From Sphingomonas sp. (lineage in GTDB: Bacteria > Pseudomonadota > Alphaproteobacteria > Sphingomonadales > Sphingomonadaceae): DNA of 64,000 bases. Below are positions 8,450-17,481 of the stretch, in pieces (positions within the stretch are counted from its first letter, which is position 1; each line of letters opens with the position of its first letter). The stretch covers positions 1 through 64,000 of the forward strand of contig QFPK01000004.1 in NCBI GenBank assembly GCA_003248865.1. Direction: 5' to 3'. The notes under the pieces are model-generated. The model did no database searches, had not been told where the DNA came from, and saw only the letters and a list, made by a program, of their open reading frames with translations. The translations under genes and the position numbers were made by a program.

Positions 8450-9667
8450 GTGGTCGATTACAGCCAGGTCTTCAAGGACGCCATCGGGCGCCTGCACGAG
8501 GAAGGGCGTTACCGCGTCTTCATCGACATCCTCCGCAACAAGGGCGCCTTCCCCAACGCGCGCTGCTTCGCCGGCCACAACGGCCCGAAGCCGATCACGG
8601 TTTGGTGCTCCAACGATTATCTCGCCATGGGCCAGCATCCCAAGGTGATCGCCGCCATGGAAGAGGCGCTGCACGACGTCGGCGCCGGCTCCGGCGGCAC
8701 CCGCAACATCGGCGGCAACACCCATTACCATATCGATCTGGAGCATGAGCTGGCCGACCTTCACGGCAAGGAAGGCGCGCTGCTCTTCACCTCGGGCTAC
8801 GTCTCGAACGAGGCGACGCTCAGCACGCTGGGCAAGCTGCTGCCGGGCTGCATCATCTTTTCCGATGAACTGAACCACGCCTCCATGATCGCGGGCATCC
8901 GCCATTCCGGATGCGAAAAGCAGGTGTGGCGCCACAATGATCTCGCCCATCTGGAAGAGATGCTGGCCGCAGCCGATCCGGAAACGCCCAAGCTGATCGC
9001 GTTTGAATCCGTCTATTCCATGGACGGAGACGTGGCGCCGCTGCACGCCATCTGCGACCTCGCGGAAAAATATGGCGCGCTCACCTATCTGGATGAAGTG
9101 CATGCCGTGGGCATGTACGGCCCGCGCGGCGGCGGCATTTCCGACCGGGACGAGGCGGCACCCCGCATCGACATCATCGAAGGCACGCTGGGCAAGGCCT
9201 TTGGCGTGATGGGCGGCTATATCGCGGCCGACCAGTCCATCATCGACTGCATCCGCAGCTACGCCCCCGGCTTCATCTTCACCACCTCGCTCAGCCCGGT
9301 GCTGGTCGCGGGCGCGCTTGCAAGCGTGCGCCACCTGAAGGCCTCCAGCGCGGAGCGCGAGGGCCAGCAGGCGTCGGCCGCCACGCTGAAGCGGCTGATG
9401 CGCGAAGCCGGCCTGCCGGTGATGCCGTCGGAAAGCCATATCGTGCCGCTGATGGTGGGCTGCCCGGTGAAGGCCAAGAAGATCAGCGACATCCTGCTCG
9501 CCGAATATGGCGTCTATGTGCAGCCGATCAATTTCCCGACCGTCCCGCGCGGCACCGAACGCCTCCGCTTCACGCCCGGCCCGGCGCACGACGAAGCCAT
9601 GATGCGCGAACTGGTGGCGGCCCTGGTGGAAATCTGGGGCCGTCTGGAGCTGCGCGCGGCTGCGTGA
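8450..9667 (+). CDS. hemA: 5-aminolevulinate synthase
   Basis: The PLP enzyme condenses glycine and succinyl-CoA to 5-aminolevulinate, the first step of tetrapyrrole synthesis by the alphaproteobacterial C4 route. The 405-residue protein from a GTG start at 8450 has family-typical length and begins VDYSQVFKDAIGRLHEEGRY. The PLP lysine is in GTLGKAFGVMGG (about Lys249), with SDELNHASMI and YLDEVHAVGMYG also present. GGAAAGG precedes the GTG. An in-frame ATG at 8327 would add a 41-residue cysteine/arginine-rich stretch unlike the family, so I rejected it. Confidence 0.93.
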   Translation: MVDYSQVFKDAIGRLHEEGRYRVFIDILRNKGAFPNARCFAGHNGPKPITVWCSNDYLAMGQHPKVIAAMEEALHDVGAGSGGTRNIGGNTHYHIDLEHELADLHGKEGALLFTSGYVSNEATLSTLGKLLPGCIIFSDELNHASMIAGIRHSGCEKQVWRHNDLAHLEEMLAAADPETPKLIAFESVYSMDGDVAPLHAICDLAEKYGALTYLDEVHAVGMYGPRGGGISDRDEAAPRIDIIEGTLGKAFGVMGGYIAADQSIIDCIRSYAPGFIFTTSLSPVLVAGALASVRHLKASSAEREGQQASAATLKRLMREAGLPVMPSESHIVPLMVGCPVKAKKISDILLAEYGVYVQPINFPTVPRGTERLRFTPGPAHDEAMMRELVAALVEIWGRLELRAAA

Positions 9668-9978
9668 CTGCGGGCGAACAACAGCTTCTTCGATTGTTGC
9701 ACGATGCATATGTACGCGCCAAGAACGAGGTTGGCTACCACGCCACTATATTCATCCAGATGCTCGACAGTCGTGGGGCTTTGTCAACTGCCAGATTTCT
9801 TATCAATTCTGCAAAGCCATCGGAAGGCTACACTGCATTATGGGAGCGGGGGCGGCTTGATCTGACGGTCGAGGCCGTAGTATTGGAAAATGCCGAGATT
9901 CACTATTTGTTCGAATCTTCGGACCTCGACAAGGCGCGCAAGCGCCTAGTCCAGTACGGCTATAACGTCCCCCGCTAA
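9664..9978 (+). CDS. Small uncharacterised protein, lower GC than neighbours
   Basis: 104 residues starting with a GTG that overlaps the hemA stop by four bases (GTGA). The body reads YVRAKNEVGYHATIFIQML, then SEGYTALWERGRLDLTVE, and ends KRLVQYGYNVPR. I recall this compact alpha-helical pattern from standalone hypothetical proteins in many bacteria, sometimes near nucleases or restriction genes, but cannot assign a function. Its third codon positions are visibly richer in A/T than those of hemA and rpiB, which hints at horizontal acquisition despite its coupling to hemA. About 130 bases separate it from rpiB. Confidence 0.75.
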   Translation: MTAGEQQLLRLLHDAYVRAKNEVGYHATIFIQMLDSRGALSTARFLINSAKPSEGYTALWERGRLDLTVEAVVLENAEIHYLFESSDLDKARKRLVQYGYNVPR

Positions 9979-10111
9979 TTTTCGCTGAAGTATCATCAGC
10001 CCGCACCCATCTTGGCGAACGCGCATATATGGCGCATAGGGGCCGCAACACCCCCGGATGCACCACATATGGGGGAGGGCGATTCACCATCTGCTTAAGG
10101 CTTGGGCGCAA

Positions 10112-10540
10112 TTGAAGATCGCAATCGCATCTGATCATGCGGGCTATCCGCTGAAGGCCGTCCTTGCGGACGATCTGCGCGGGGGCGGCCATGATGTCCT
10201 CGATCTGGGCGCGAACGATGCCACCACTTCGGTCGATTATCCCGATTTCGGTCGCGCCTGCGCTGAGAAGGTGGCGTCCGGCGAAGCGGAATTCGGCGTC
10301 ATCGTCTGCGGCTCCGGCATCGGCATTTCCATCGCCGCCAACCGCGTGCCCGGCGCCCGCTGCGCGCTCATCCACGACAATCTCGGCGCCCGGCTCTCCC
10401 GCCAGCACAATGACGCCAACATGATTTCCTTCGGCGCCCGCCTCACGGGCACCGAAACCGCCCGGGATGCGCTGAAGGCCTTCCTCGAAACCCCATTCGA
10501 AGGCGGCCGCCACGCCGCCCGCCGCGACAAGCTAGGATAA
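10112..10540 (+). CDS. rpiB: Ribose 5-phosphate isomerase B
   Basis: RpiB interconverts ribose 5-phosphate and ribulose 5-phosphate in the pentose phosphate pathway. From a TTG start the product is 142 residues, the usual size, and opens with the family motif KIAIASDHAGYPLK. GVIVCGSGIGISIAANR carries the active-site cysteine and phosphate loop, and RQHNDANMISFGAR is also typical. AAGG lies about 11 bases before the TTG. An ATG at 10058 in frame would add 18 residues not seen in the family. Five bases later glyA begins. Confidence 0.9.
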   Translation: MKIAIASDHAGYPLKAVLADDLRGGGHDVLDLGANDATTSVDYPDFGRACAEKVASGEAEFGVIVCGSGIGISIAANRVPGARCALIHDNLGARLSRQHNDANMISFGARLTGTETARDALKAFLETPFEGGRHAARRDKLG

Positions 10541-10544
10541 GCGA

Positions 10545-11843
10545 ATGAGCACCCGCCCCATCACCCCCGCCAACGACAGCTTCTTCGGCGCCACGCTGGC
10601 GCAGGCGGACCCGGAAATCGCAGCCGCAATCGCCGGCGAACTGGGCCGCCAGCGCGAGAAGATCGAGCTGATCGCCTCTGAAAACATCGTCTCCCGCGCC
10701 GTGCTGGAAGCGCAGGGCTCCATCTTCACCAACAAATATGCAGAGGGCTATCCCGGCCGCCGCTATTATGGCGGCTGCGAATATGCCGATGTGGTGGAAA
10801 CGCTGGCCATCGAGCGCGCCAAGGCCCTGTTCGGCGCCCAGTTTGCCAATGTGCAGCCCAATTCGGGCAGCCAGATGAACCAGGCCGTGTTCCTGGCCCT
10901 GCTGCAACCCGGCGACACCTTCATGGGCCTCGAACTGGCCGCCGGCGGCCATCTCACCCACGGCTCGCCCGTGAACATGAGCGGCAAGTGGTTCAAGCCG
11001 GTCGCTTACGGTGTCCACCGCGAAGACAGCATCATCGACATGGACGAAGTCGCGGCCATTGCCCGTGAGCACAAGCCCAAGCTGATCCTGGCCGGCGGCA
11101 CCGCTTATTCCCGCGTGTGGGATTTCAAGCGCTTCCGCGAAATCGCGGACGAAGTGGGCGCCTACCTCATGGTGGATATGGCCCACTTCGCCGGCCTCGT
11201 CGCGGGCGGCGCCCACCCCAGCCCGGTGCCGCACGCCCATGTCGTGACCACCACCACCCACAAATCGCTGCGCGGCCCCCGGGGAGGCATGATCCTCACC
11301 AACGATCCGGCGATCGCCAAGAAGATCGACAGCGCGGTGTTCCCAGGCCTGCAGGGCGGCCCGCTGATGCATGTGATCGCGGCCAAGGCGGTCGCCTTCC
11401 AGGAAGCGCTGCAACCCTCGTTCAAAACCTATGCCCACGCCGTGGTGGAAAACGCCCGCGCGCTCGCCGCCTCGCTGCAATCGCACGGGCTCGACATCGT
11501 CTCGGGGGGCACCGATAACCATCTGATGCTCGTCGATCTCCGCCCCAAGCAGGCCAAGGGCAACACCACGGAAAAGGCGCTGGATCGCGCCTTCCTCACC
11601 TGCAACATGAACACCATTCCCTACGATCCCGAAAAGCCGAAGATCGGCTCGGGCATCCGTCTCGGCACGCCGGCCGCCACCACGCGCGGCTTCGGCCCGG
11701 CCGAATTCCGTGAAGTCGGCGGCCTCATCGCCGAAGTCGTCGAAGGCCTCCGCCGCAACGGCGACGCCGGAGACGGTCAGGTTGAGGCTTCCGTCCGCTC
11801 CAGGGTCGAGGCCCTGACCGCCCGCTTCCCCATCTACGGCTGA
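10545..11843 (+). CDS. glyA: Serine hydroxymethyltransferase
   Basis: GlyA is the cytoplasmic PLP enzyme that converts serine and tetrahydrofolate to glycine and 5,10-methylene-tetrahydrofolate. The 432-residue protein has normal length, the ELIASENIVS and KYAEGYPGRRYYGG motifs near the N-terminus, DMAHFAGLVA, and the PLP lysine in TTTTHKSLRGPRGG (about Lys240). It is the fourth gene of the hemA-small gene-rpiB-glyA run. Co-transcription with hemA would place production and use of glycine together. No glycine riboswitch is possible in the four-base gap before it. Confidence 0.97.
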   Translation: MSTRPITPANDSFFGATLAQADPEIAAAIAGELGRQREKIELIASENIVSRAVLEAQGSIFTNKYAEGYPGRRYYGGCEYADVVETLAIERAKALFGAQFANVQPNSGSQMNQAVFLALLQPGDTFMGLELAAGGHLTHGSPVNMSGKWFKPVAYGVHREDSIIDMDEVAAIAREHKPKLILAGGTAYSRVWDFKRFREIADEVGAYLMVDMAHFAGLVAGGAHPSPVPHAHVVTTTTHKSLRGPRGGMILTNDPAIAKKIDSAVFPGLQGGPLMHVIAAKAVAFQEALQPSFKTYAHAVVENARALAASLQSHGLDIVSGGTDNHLMLVDLRPKQAKGNTTEKALDRAFLTCNMNTIPYDPEKPKIGSGIRLGTPAATTRGFGPAEFREVGGLIAEVVEGLRRNGDAGDGQVEASVRSRVEALTARFPIYG

Positions 11844-11858
11844 GAAGGATCCCAACGC

Positions 11859-12446
11859 ATGGCAGACGAGACGCCCGAAGCCCCGAAGCCCGCCAAGAAG
11901 CCCGCAGCCGCGAAAAAGCCGGCTGCCGCCAAGCCGGCCGCCGAAAAGGCCCCGCCCAAGCCGCGCGCCGCCAAGCCGAAGGCCGCGCCCGCTGCCGACC
12001 CGCTGACCGCGAAGGTGGAAAAGCTCGCCGACGAAGCGCTGGAAGCCGGCAGCAAAATCACCGAATCCGAAACCGGCAAGAAGGTGGTCGACACCGCCGA
12101 GCAGGTGTTCGACAAGGCCGAGGAACTGGTCGGCAAGGCGCTGGACAGCGACGCGGCCAAGAAGGTCACGGCCGCCGCCGCAGACCTGCAGAAGAAGGCG
12201 CTGGACACCGAAGTCGGCAAGAAGGTCGCCGACACCGCCGGTGATCTCGCCGACAAGGCCTTCGCCACCGAAGCCGGGCAGACCGCGAAAAAGGCCTGGA
12301 ACACCCCGCTTGGCCGCAACGTCGGCGTCGGCACCGCCGCAGGCGCCGCGCTGGGTCTCGTGATCCTGAACCCGCTGATCGGCGCCGTCGTCGGCGGCGG
12401 CCTCGGTTATCTGGCCACCCTCGCCAAGAAGTCCAAGAAGAACTGA
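11859..12446 (+). CDS. Ala/Lys-rich protein with histone-H1-like N-terminus and C-terminal glycine-zipper segment
   Basis: 195 residues in three parts. Residues 1 to about 48 are an Ala/Lys/Pro-rich tail of repeated KKPAAA-type units, like eukaryotic H1 tails. The middle (about 50-150) is a helical region with repeating units of the form 'ETGKKVVDTAEQVFDKAEELV', probably coiled coil. The end (about 150-190) is a hydrophobic, glycine-rich stretch (GTAAGAALGLVILNPLIGAVVGG) closing in KKSKKN. Similar genes sit between glyA and nrdR in related bacteria as I recall. Function is unknown; DNA binding and membrane association are inferences from composition. Confidence 0.85.
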   Translation: MADETPEAPKPAKKPAAAKKPAAAKPAAEKAPPKPRAAKPKAAPAADPLTAKVEKLADEALEAGSKITESETGKKVVDTAEQVFDKAEELVGKALDSDAAKKVTAAAADLQKKALDTEVGKKVADTAGDLADKAFATEAGQTAKKAWNTPLGRNVGVGTAAGAALGLVILNPLIGAVVGGGLGYLATLAKKSKKN

Positions 12447-12919
12447 TGCGCTGCCCCTTCTGCCACCACGAAGACAGCCAGGTGAAAGACAGCCGTCCCA
12501 CAGAGGACGGCAGCGCGATCCGCAGGCGGCGGCAATGCCCCGCCTGCGGTGCCCGCTTCACCACCTTCGAACGCGTCCAGCTCCGCGAGTTGGTGGTCGT
12601 GAAGAAAAGCGGCAAGAAGGAACCCTTTGATCGCGAGAAGCTGGCCCACAGCGTGATGATCGCCTGCCGCAAGCGCGACATAGACGGCGACCGCATCGAA
12701 CGCTTCGTCTCCGCCGTGCAGCGCCAGCTGGAGGCCATGGGCGAAAGCGAAATCGAAGCCGGCCAGATCGGCGCGCTGGTGATGCAGGGCCTGGAACGCC
12801 TGGACCCGGTCGCCTACGTCCGCTTCGCCAGCGTCTACAAGGACTTCCGCGAAGCCCGGGACTTCGAAACCTTCGTCGGCGGCCTCTCCAAAACCGTCCT
12901 CAAGGGCGACGCTGCCTGA
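12446..12919 (+). CDS. nrdR: Transcriptional repressor NrdR
   Basis: NrdR is the nucleotide-sensing repressor of ribonucleotide reductase genes. The 157-residue protein has the N-terminal zinc ribbon (MRCPFCHH...CPACGARF, cysteine pairs at about residues 3/6 and 31/34) followed by RFTTFERVQL and the ATP-cone domain (VVKKSGKKEPFDREKL). Its start overlaps the previous stop by one base (TGATG). It is the last gene of the hemA-to-nrdR run, a placement next to glyA that is common in Proteobacteria. Confidence 0.96.
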   Translation: MRCPFCHHEDSQVKDSRPTEDGSAIRRRRQCPACGARFTTFERVQLRELVVVKKSGKKEPFDREKLAHSVMIACRKRDIDGDRIERFVSAVQRQLEAMGESEIEAGQIGALVMQGLERLDPVAYVRFASVYKDFREARDFETFVGGLSKTVLKGDAA

Positions 12920-12969
12920 CCCCGAAAAGCCCCTCCCCTGTCAGGGAGTGACGAAGAACAGGCACAGGC

Positions 12970-12985
12970 GGCACCGCCCGGTGCC
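12970..12985 (+). terminator. GGCACCG-CC-CGGTGCC hairpin downstream of nrdR
   Basis: A perfect 7-bp stem with a two-base loop lies about 50 bases after the nrdR stop in the 197-base gap between convergent genes. No U-tract follows, so a terminator role is only suggested by location. I see nothing else in this gap. Confidence 0.35.
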
Positions 12986-13116
12986 TTAGGCCATCAGGCG
13001 CATCCGCTAAATCAACCGAAGCGCTCGCTCCGGCAGATGTAGGTGCAGGAGATCCAATTACCCGCCGGGTTTTAACTTGGCTTCCGTGGCAGTGCCCTTA
13101 GCCTTCCACCCGATCC

Positions 13117-16100
13117 CTACTCGGCCGCGGCGCGAACGCTGCTTTCGGCGAGGAAGGCGAATAGTTTGTCGGGGTCGACCGGCTTGGCGAACAGGCGGAT
13201 GGAGAGCCGGCGCAGGCGCCAGTCCAGCCCGGCTACTGACGCGGCGGTGACCATGGCAATGGGGAGTGTGGCGTCGCGGCGGCGCAGCTGGCGGGCGAGC
13301 GTGAGGCCGTCCGGCCCGTCGCCCAGCTGATAGTCGAGAATGGCGGCGGTGGGCTGCTGGCCGCGGGCGATCTCGAGTGCCTGGGCTGCGCTGGCGGCCA
13401 TCAGCGGCTCATGGCCCTGGGCGGCGAGCGCGGTTGCCAGCGCCTGCAGTACGGCCGGGTCGTCGTCTACGCACAGGATGCGCAGCCCGGTCGCGTTATC
13501 GCGGGCGGGGGCTTGCGGCAGGGGGCGTTCGGCGGGGGCTGCCTGAGCCAGCGGGATGTCGATAGCGAAGATCGAGCCCTGGCCGGTTGCGGAGCGCAGC
13601 GAGACCGGGGCTTCGAGCAGGCGCGCGGTGCGTTCGACGATGGCGAGGCCCAGGCCGACACCGGGCTGAGTGCCGTCCAGCCGTTCGAACTCGCGGAAGA
13701 TGCGGGTCTGGGCGTCGGCGGCGATTCCGGGCCCGCTATCTGCCACGGCGAAGCGGATATGGCCGAGCCGGCGACGGGCGGTGAAGGCGATGCTGCCGGA
13801 GGCGGTGTAGCGAACGGCGTTGGAGAGAAAGTTGAGGAGGATGGAGCGCAGCAGTTCGCGGTCTGTCTCCACGCTTGCGTCCACGCTTCGGGCCAGCAGG
13901 CGCAACCCCTTTTCGGCGGCCAGCGCTTCGAACTCCAGCCCCAGCTCCTCGACGAGGTCGCGGGCGGCGAAGCGGGTTTTGCGCGGCTTGATGCCGCCGG
14001 CGTCCAGCTTGGAGACGTCCAGCAGCGCGCGTAGCAGGCCGTCGGCGGATGCGATGGACTGCGCCACCGAATCCAGCAGCGGCCGCACCGGTTCGGTCGT
14101 CTGCCGTTCCAGCGCGGAGAGGAACAGCCGCGCCGCGTGCAGCGGCTGCAGCAGATCGTGGCTGGCGGCCGCGAGGAAGCGGGTTTTTTCCCGTGTCGCG
14201 GATTCGGCGGCTGCCTTTGCGTCCGCCAGCGCGGCGTTCGCGGCGGCAAGGTCTGCGGTGCGGGCGGCGACGCGCGCTTCCAGCTCTTCCTGTTGCGTCT
14301 TTTCGGCGGTGATGTCGGTGAAGCTCATCACATAGCCGCCGCCGGGCATCGCGGCGCCCACGGTCTTGATCCAGCGGCCGGAGGGGCGCAACCGTTCGAA
14401 GCTGTGCGGCAGCTCGCGCGCGAGGTGATAGAGTCGGCGTTCGACATGGGCGTCCACCTCGCCCGGGCCCCATTCCCCGCTCATGGCGTTGAAGCGGATC
14501 AGGTCCGCGACGGGGCGGCCCACTTCCACCAGCTCGGCCGGATAATCGAACAAGTCCAGATAGCGCTGGTTCCAGGCGACGAGCCGCAGCCGCCGATCGA
14601 CCACCGACACGCCGGGATCGATCGCCTGAAGGGTCGCTTCCAGCATCTGGCGGGAGAATTGCAGCGACTGGCCGGAGCGGTCGAGCAGCTTCACCACCTC
14701 GCCGACGCCCAGACTGGAGCCGGCCATGGTCGAGGTGACGATCAGCCGGGCCGACGGCGCGCCGATCACGTCCGCGATCATCTGCTCGGCGCGGCGGGCG
14801 GCGGGGCCGCTGATGGGGCTGTCCGGCCCGCCGAAGGGGGACAGCGCGATCTCCGCCTCCCGGTCGCCCGCGAAGCGCCCGGCCAGTGCGGTGAGCTCAC
14901 CCAGGGTCGTCACATGGCCGAAGCTCGAATCCCGATAATTGGGGCCCGCGCGCACCTGCCCGAATCGCGCTATAATCATCAGGGCGGCTATGTTGGCCCC
15001 AAGGCTCCACAGGGTACCGTGCACCAGCGGAGAGCCCAGATCGACACCGAACAACCGGTGTGGGTTCAGCAGCCCGCCGCCGATTTCCATGAAGCTGAGG
15101 AAGGCTTGCCCGCCAAATGAGGGCAGGAACAATGTGTAGGCCCATGCAAAAATGCCTGCCAGCAGACCTGCCCGTGCCGCACGCTTGTTCTCGAACCCCA
15201 AGGCGACTGCGCCAACCAGTGCCGGGGCGAATTGGGCCACGCCTGCGAAGGCAATCAGGCCGATGGCGGCCAGAGTGGCCCCATCGTCGATGGCCTCGGC
15301 ATAAGCCCAGGCGGCCATCACGATGGCGACGATAATCACCCGCCTTGCCCGCAGCATAAGCCGCCCGAGATCCGTGCCCTCGCGCAGCCGGGCGCGGATC
15401 AGCAGCGGTGCGAGCAAGTCATTCGCAGCCATCGTGGAGAGCGCGAGCGTCTCTACGATCACCATCCCGGTTGCGGCGGAAAAGCCGCCTAGAAAGGCGA
15501 GCAGTGCCAAGCCCTGTGCTCCGTTAGAGAGCGGCAGCGCCAGCACAAACAGGTCAGGCCGCGTACCTTCAGGCAGCAGCGCGAGACCTGCAACCGCCAG
15601 CGGCAGCATCATCAGCGAAATAAGCGCGAGATAAGCGACGAACGGCCAGCGTGCGCGGCGCAATGCAGCAGCATCCGGCGCTTCCACAAAACCCAGATAG
15701 AACTGTCTTGGCAGACACAGGATGGCGAGCGCGCTGAGCAAGGTCTGGATGAGGAAATCGGGGCCGAAGCTTCCGCTCATGCGGGAGGTCAACGCAGCTG
15801 TCGCAGCCACGGTCGGGATGTCCGGGCTTCGCCACAGCAGCCAGGCGGCGAACAGGCCCAGCGCCAGAAAGGCGACCAGCTTCACAAGGCTTTCCGCCGC
15901 CACCGCCGCCACGATGCCGGGGTTGCGCCCCGTCACCTCCACGCGCCGCGCGCCGAAGCTGATCGAGAAGACCGCGAGGAGTGCCGCGATCAGGAAGGTC
16001 AGCTCTGGCGAGCGGCCGAAGCCCGATACGGCCTCGAAGCTCATCGACACCGAGCGCAGTTGCAGGGCGATGTAGGGCGTTGCCGCCATCAGGGCGAGGG

Positions 16101-16461
16101 CTGCCACCAGTGCGGCGAGGCTGCGGCTGCGGCCGTAGCGCTGGCCGATGAAGTCGGAGATGGAGGAGGCTCGCCCCTCGGCCGTGCGCGCGGCCAGCCG
16201 GGAGAGGAAGCCCGGCGCCAGCAGGAACACCAGCGCCGGGCCCAGATAGATGGAGAGATAGGGAAGCCCGGTGCTGGCCGCAGACCCGACCCCGCCGAAG
16301 AAGGTCCAGCTGGTGCAGTAGACCGCCAGACTGAGCGGAAACACCCAGGGCTGCAGGCGGTGCGGAATCCCGCGCTTCTCCGTGCGCGCGGCCAGCCAGA
16401 ACAGCCCGCCGCCATACAGGATGACGACAAGGGCCGGCAGCAGGGTCAGGCCGTCACGCAC
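13117..16461 (-). CDS. Hybrid sensor histidine kinase with sodium:solute symporter-like N-terminal domain
   Basis: A 1114-residue fusion from a GTG start. Residues 1 to about 500 form a 12-13-helix domain like the SLC5/sodium-proline symporter family (AVYCTSWTFFGGVGSAAS, RYGRSRSLA, GGFSAATGMVIVE). Residues about 600-720 are a PAS domain, and a coiled coil follows. The dimerisation helix has its phospho-histidine in AAASHDLLQPLHA (about His768), then comes an ATPase domain (LLNFLSNAVRY, ADSGPGIA, GVGLGLAIV). The C-terminal receiver has ILCVDDDPAV and its aspartate in AILDYQLGDG. The architecture matches CbrA-like kinases. No response regulator or dedicated transport gene is adjacent, so signal and target are unknown. 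Confidence 0.92.
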   Translation of the reverse strand: MRDGLTLLPALVVILYGGGLFWLAARTEKRGIPHRLQPWVFPLSLAVYCTSWTFFGGVGSAASTGLPYLSIYLGPALVFLLAPGFLSRLAARTAEGRASSISDFIGQRYGRSRSLAALVAALALMAATPYIALQLRSVSMSFEAVSGFGRSPELTFLIAALLAVFSISFGARRVEVTGRNPGIVAAVAAESLVKLVAFLALGLFAAWLLWRSPDIPTVAATAALTSRMSGSFGPDFLIQTLLSALAILCLPRQFYLGFVEAPDAAALRRARWPFVAYLALISLMMLPLAVAGLALLPEGTRPDLFVLALPLSNGAQGLALLAFLGGFSAATGMVIVETLALSTMAANDLLAPLLIRARLREGTDLGRLMLRARRVIIVAIVMAAWAYAEAIDDGATLAAIGLIAFAGVAQFAPALVGAVALGFENKRAARAGLLAGIFAWAYTLFLPSFGGQAFLSFMEIGGGLLNPHRLFGVDLGSPLVHGTLWSLGANIAALMIIARFGQVRAGPNYRDSSFGHVTTLGELTALAGRFAGDREAEIALSPFGGPDSPISGPAARRAEQMIADVIGAPSARLIVTSTMAGSSLGVGEVVKLLDRSGQSLQFSRQMLEATLQAIDPGVSVVDRRLRLVAWNQRYLDLFDYPAELVEVGRPVADLIRFNAMSGEWGPGEVDAHVERRLYHLARELPHSFERLRPSGRWIKTVGAAMPGGGYVMSFTDITAEKTQQEELEARVAARTADLAAANAALADAKAAAESATREKTRFLAAASHDLLQPLHAARLFLSALERQTTEPVRPLLDSVAQSIASADGLLRALLDVSKLDAGGIKPRKTRFAARDLVEELGLEFEALAAEKGLRLLARSVDASVETDRELLRSILLNFLSNAVRYTASGSIAFTARRRLGHIRFAVADSGPGIAADAQTRIFREFERLDGTQPGVGLGLAIVERTARLLEAPVSLRSATGQGSIFAIDIPLAQAAPAERPLPQAPARDNATGLRILCVDDDPAVLQALATALAAQGHEPLMAASAAQALEIARGQQPTAAILDYQLGDGPDGLTLARQLRRRDATLPIAMVTAASVAGLDWRLRRLSIRLFAKPVDPDKLFAFLAESSVRAAAE

Positions 16462-16591
16462 CGGATCTCTCGCAAAGCCACTCTCCCGGAGCGCTGTTCC
16501 TCAGGCTCTCCGGCTGGTGACAAAGCGCTGAAACGGCATTGGGGTCAAGGTTCCAGGCAGGAAAGGCGGCGATGAACCCTGCCCGAACCTG

Positions 16592-17440
16592 TCATGCCGC
16601 ATGGGCCTGCGTGCCGCGGGTCAGCACCCGGTCGCCGGGCAGGATGGTGTCGATGTCGAGATCGGGCAGGACTTCCAGTTCGGCGTAGAGCGGCGCGAAA
16701 TCGCTGTTCAGCGTCACGTCCAGCAGATGTTCGAACGAGGGGATGGCGAAATAGGTCTGCTGGAAATCGTCGATCCGGTAACGGGTGCGGAGCACGCGCT
16801 TCAGATCGAAGCCGAGGCGGTTCGGGCTTGGGCTGTCCAGCGCGAAGCGGGTCTCCCCAAAGGAGGAGACGATCCCGGCGCCGTGAATGCGAAGGCCTTC
16901 GTCGGTTTCGATGAGGCCGAATTCGACGGTGTACCAGTAGAGCCGGGCCAGCTTGTGGAGCGCGCCATATTGGATGGAGCGCAGGCCCCCCTCGCCATAG
17001 GCCTGCATGTAATCGGCGAACACCGGGTTCGCGAGCAGCGGCACATGGCCGAAGACGTCGTGGAAGATGTCTGGTTCCTGCAGATAATCGATCTGCTCGG
17101 GCGTACGCAGGAAGTTGCCGGCGACGAAACGGCGGTTGGCCAGATGTTCGAAGAATATCTCTTCGGGCACCAGCCCCGGCACCGCGACCACCTGCCAGCC
17201 GGTCAGCTTCATCAGCTTTTCCGACAGGCGGCGGAAATCCGGGATCCCGCCCGCGCCGAGATCCAGGCGGGAGAGGCCGTCGATGAAGGCGGGGTGGGCC
17301 CGGCCGGGCAGCAACGCGGTCTGACGGGCATAGAGCCTGTCCCACAGGGCGTGTTCTGCACCCGTGTAGGCCTCCCAGCCCTGCGCGATTGTCCAGTCCG
17401 AAGCCGCTCCCTCGGGCGGCGCGGTCAGCATATGCGTCAT
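16592..17440 (-). CDS. phhA: Phenylalanine 4-hydroxylase
   Basis: The non-haem iron, tetrahydropterin-dependent enzyme hydroxylates phenylalanine to tyrosine. The 282-residue protein is the compact bacterial catalytic-domain form. The iron ligands are visible: two histidines in DIFHDVFGHVPLL (His127 and His132) and the glutamate in YTVEFGL (Glu173). No pterin-4a-carbinolamine dehydratase gene, the usual partner, is nearby. It is transcribed away from the cyclophilin gene, with only 41 bases between the two starts. The kinase upstream on the map runs the same direction after a 130-base gap. Confidence 0.95.
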   Translation of the reverse strand: MTHMLTAPPEGAASDWTIAQGWEAYTGAEHALWDRLYARQTALLPGRAHPAFIDGLSRLDLGAGGIPDFRRLSEKLMKLTGWQVVAVPGLVPEEIFFEHLANRRFVAGNFLRTPEQIDYLQEPDIFHDVFGHVPLLANPVFADYMQAYGEGGLRSIQYGALHKLARLYWYTVEFGLIETDEGLRIHGAGIVSSFGETRFALDSPSPNRLGFDLKRVLRTRYRIDDFQQTYFAIPSFEHLLDVTLNSDFAPLYAELEVLPDLDIDTILPGDRVLTRGTQAHAA

Positions 17441-17481
17441 GCCGGGCAGGATAGCAGAGATGGCTTTGGGCGGCTACGCTG

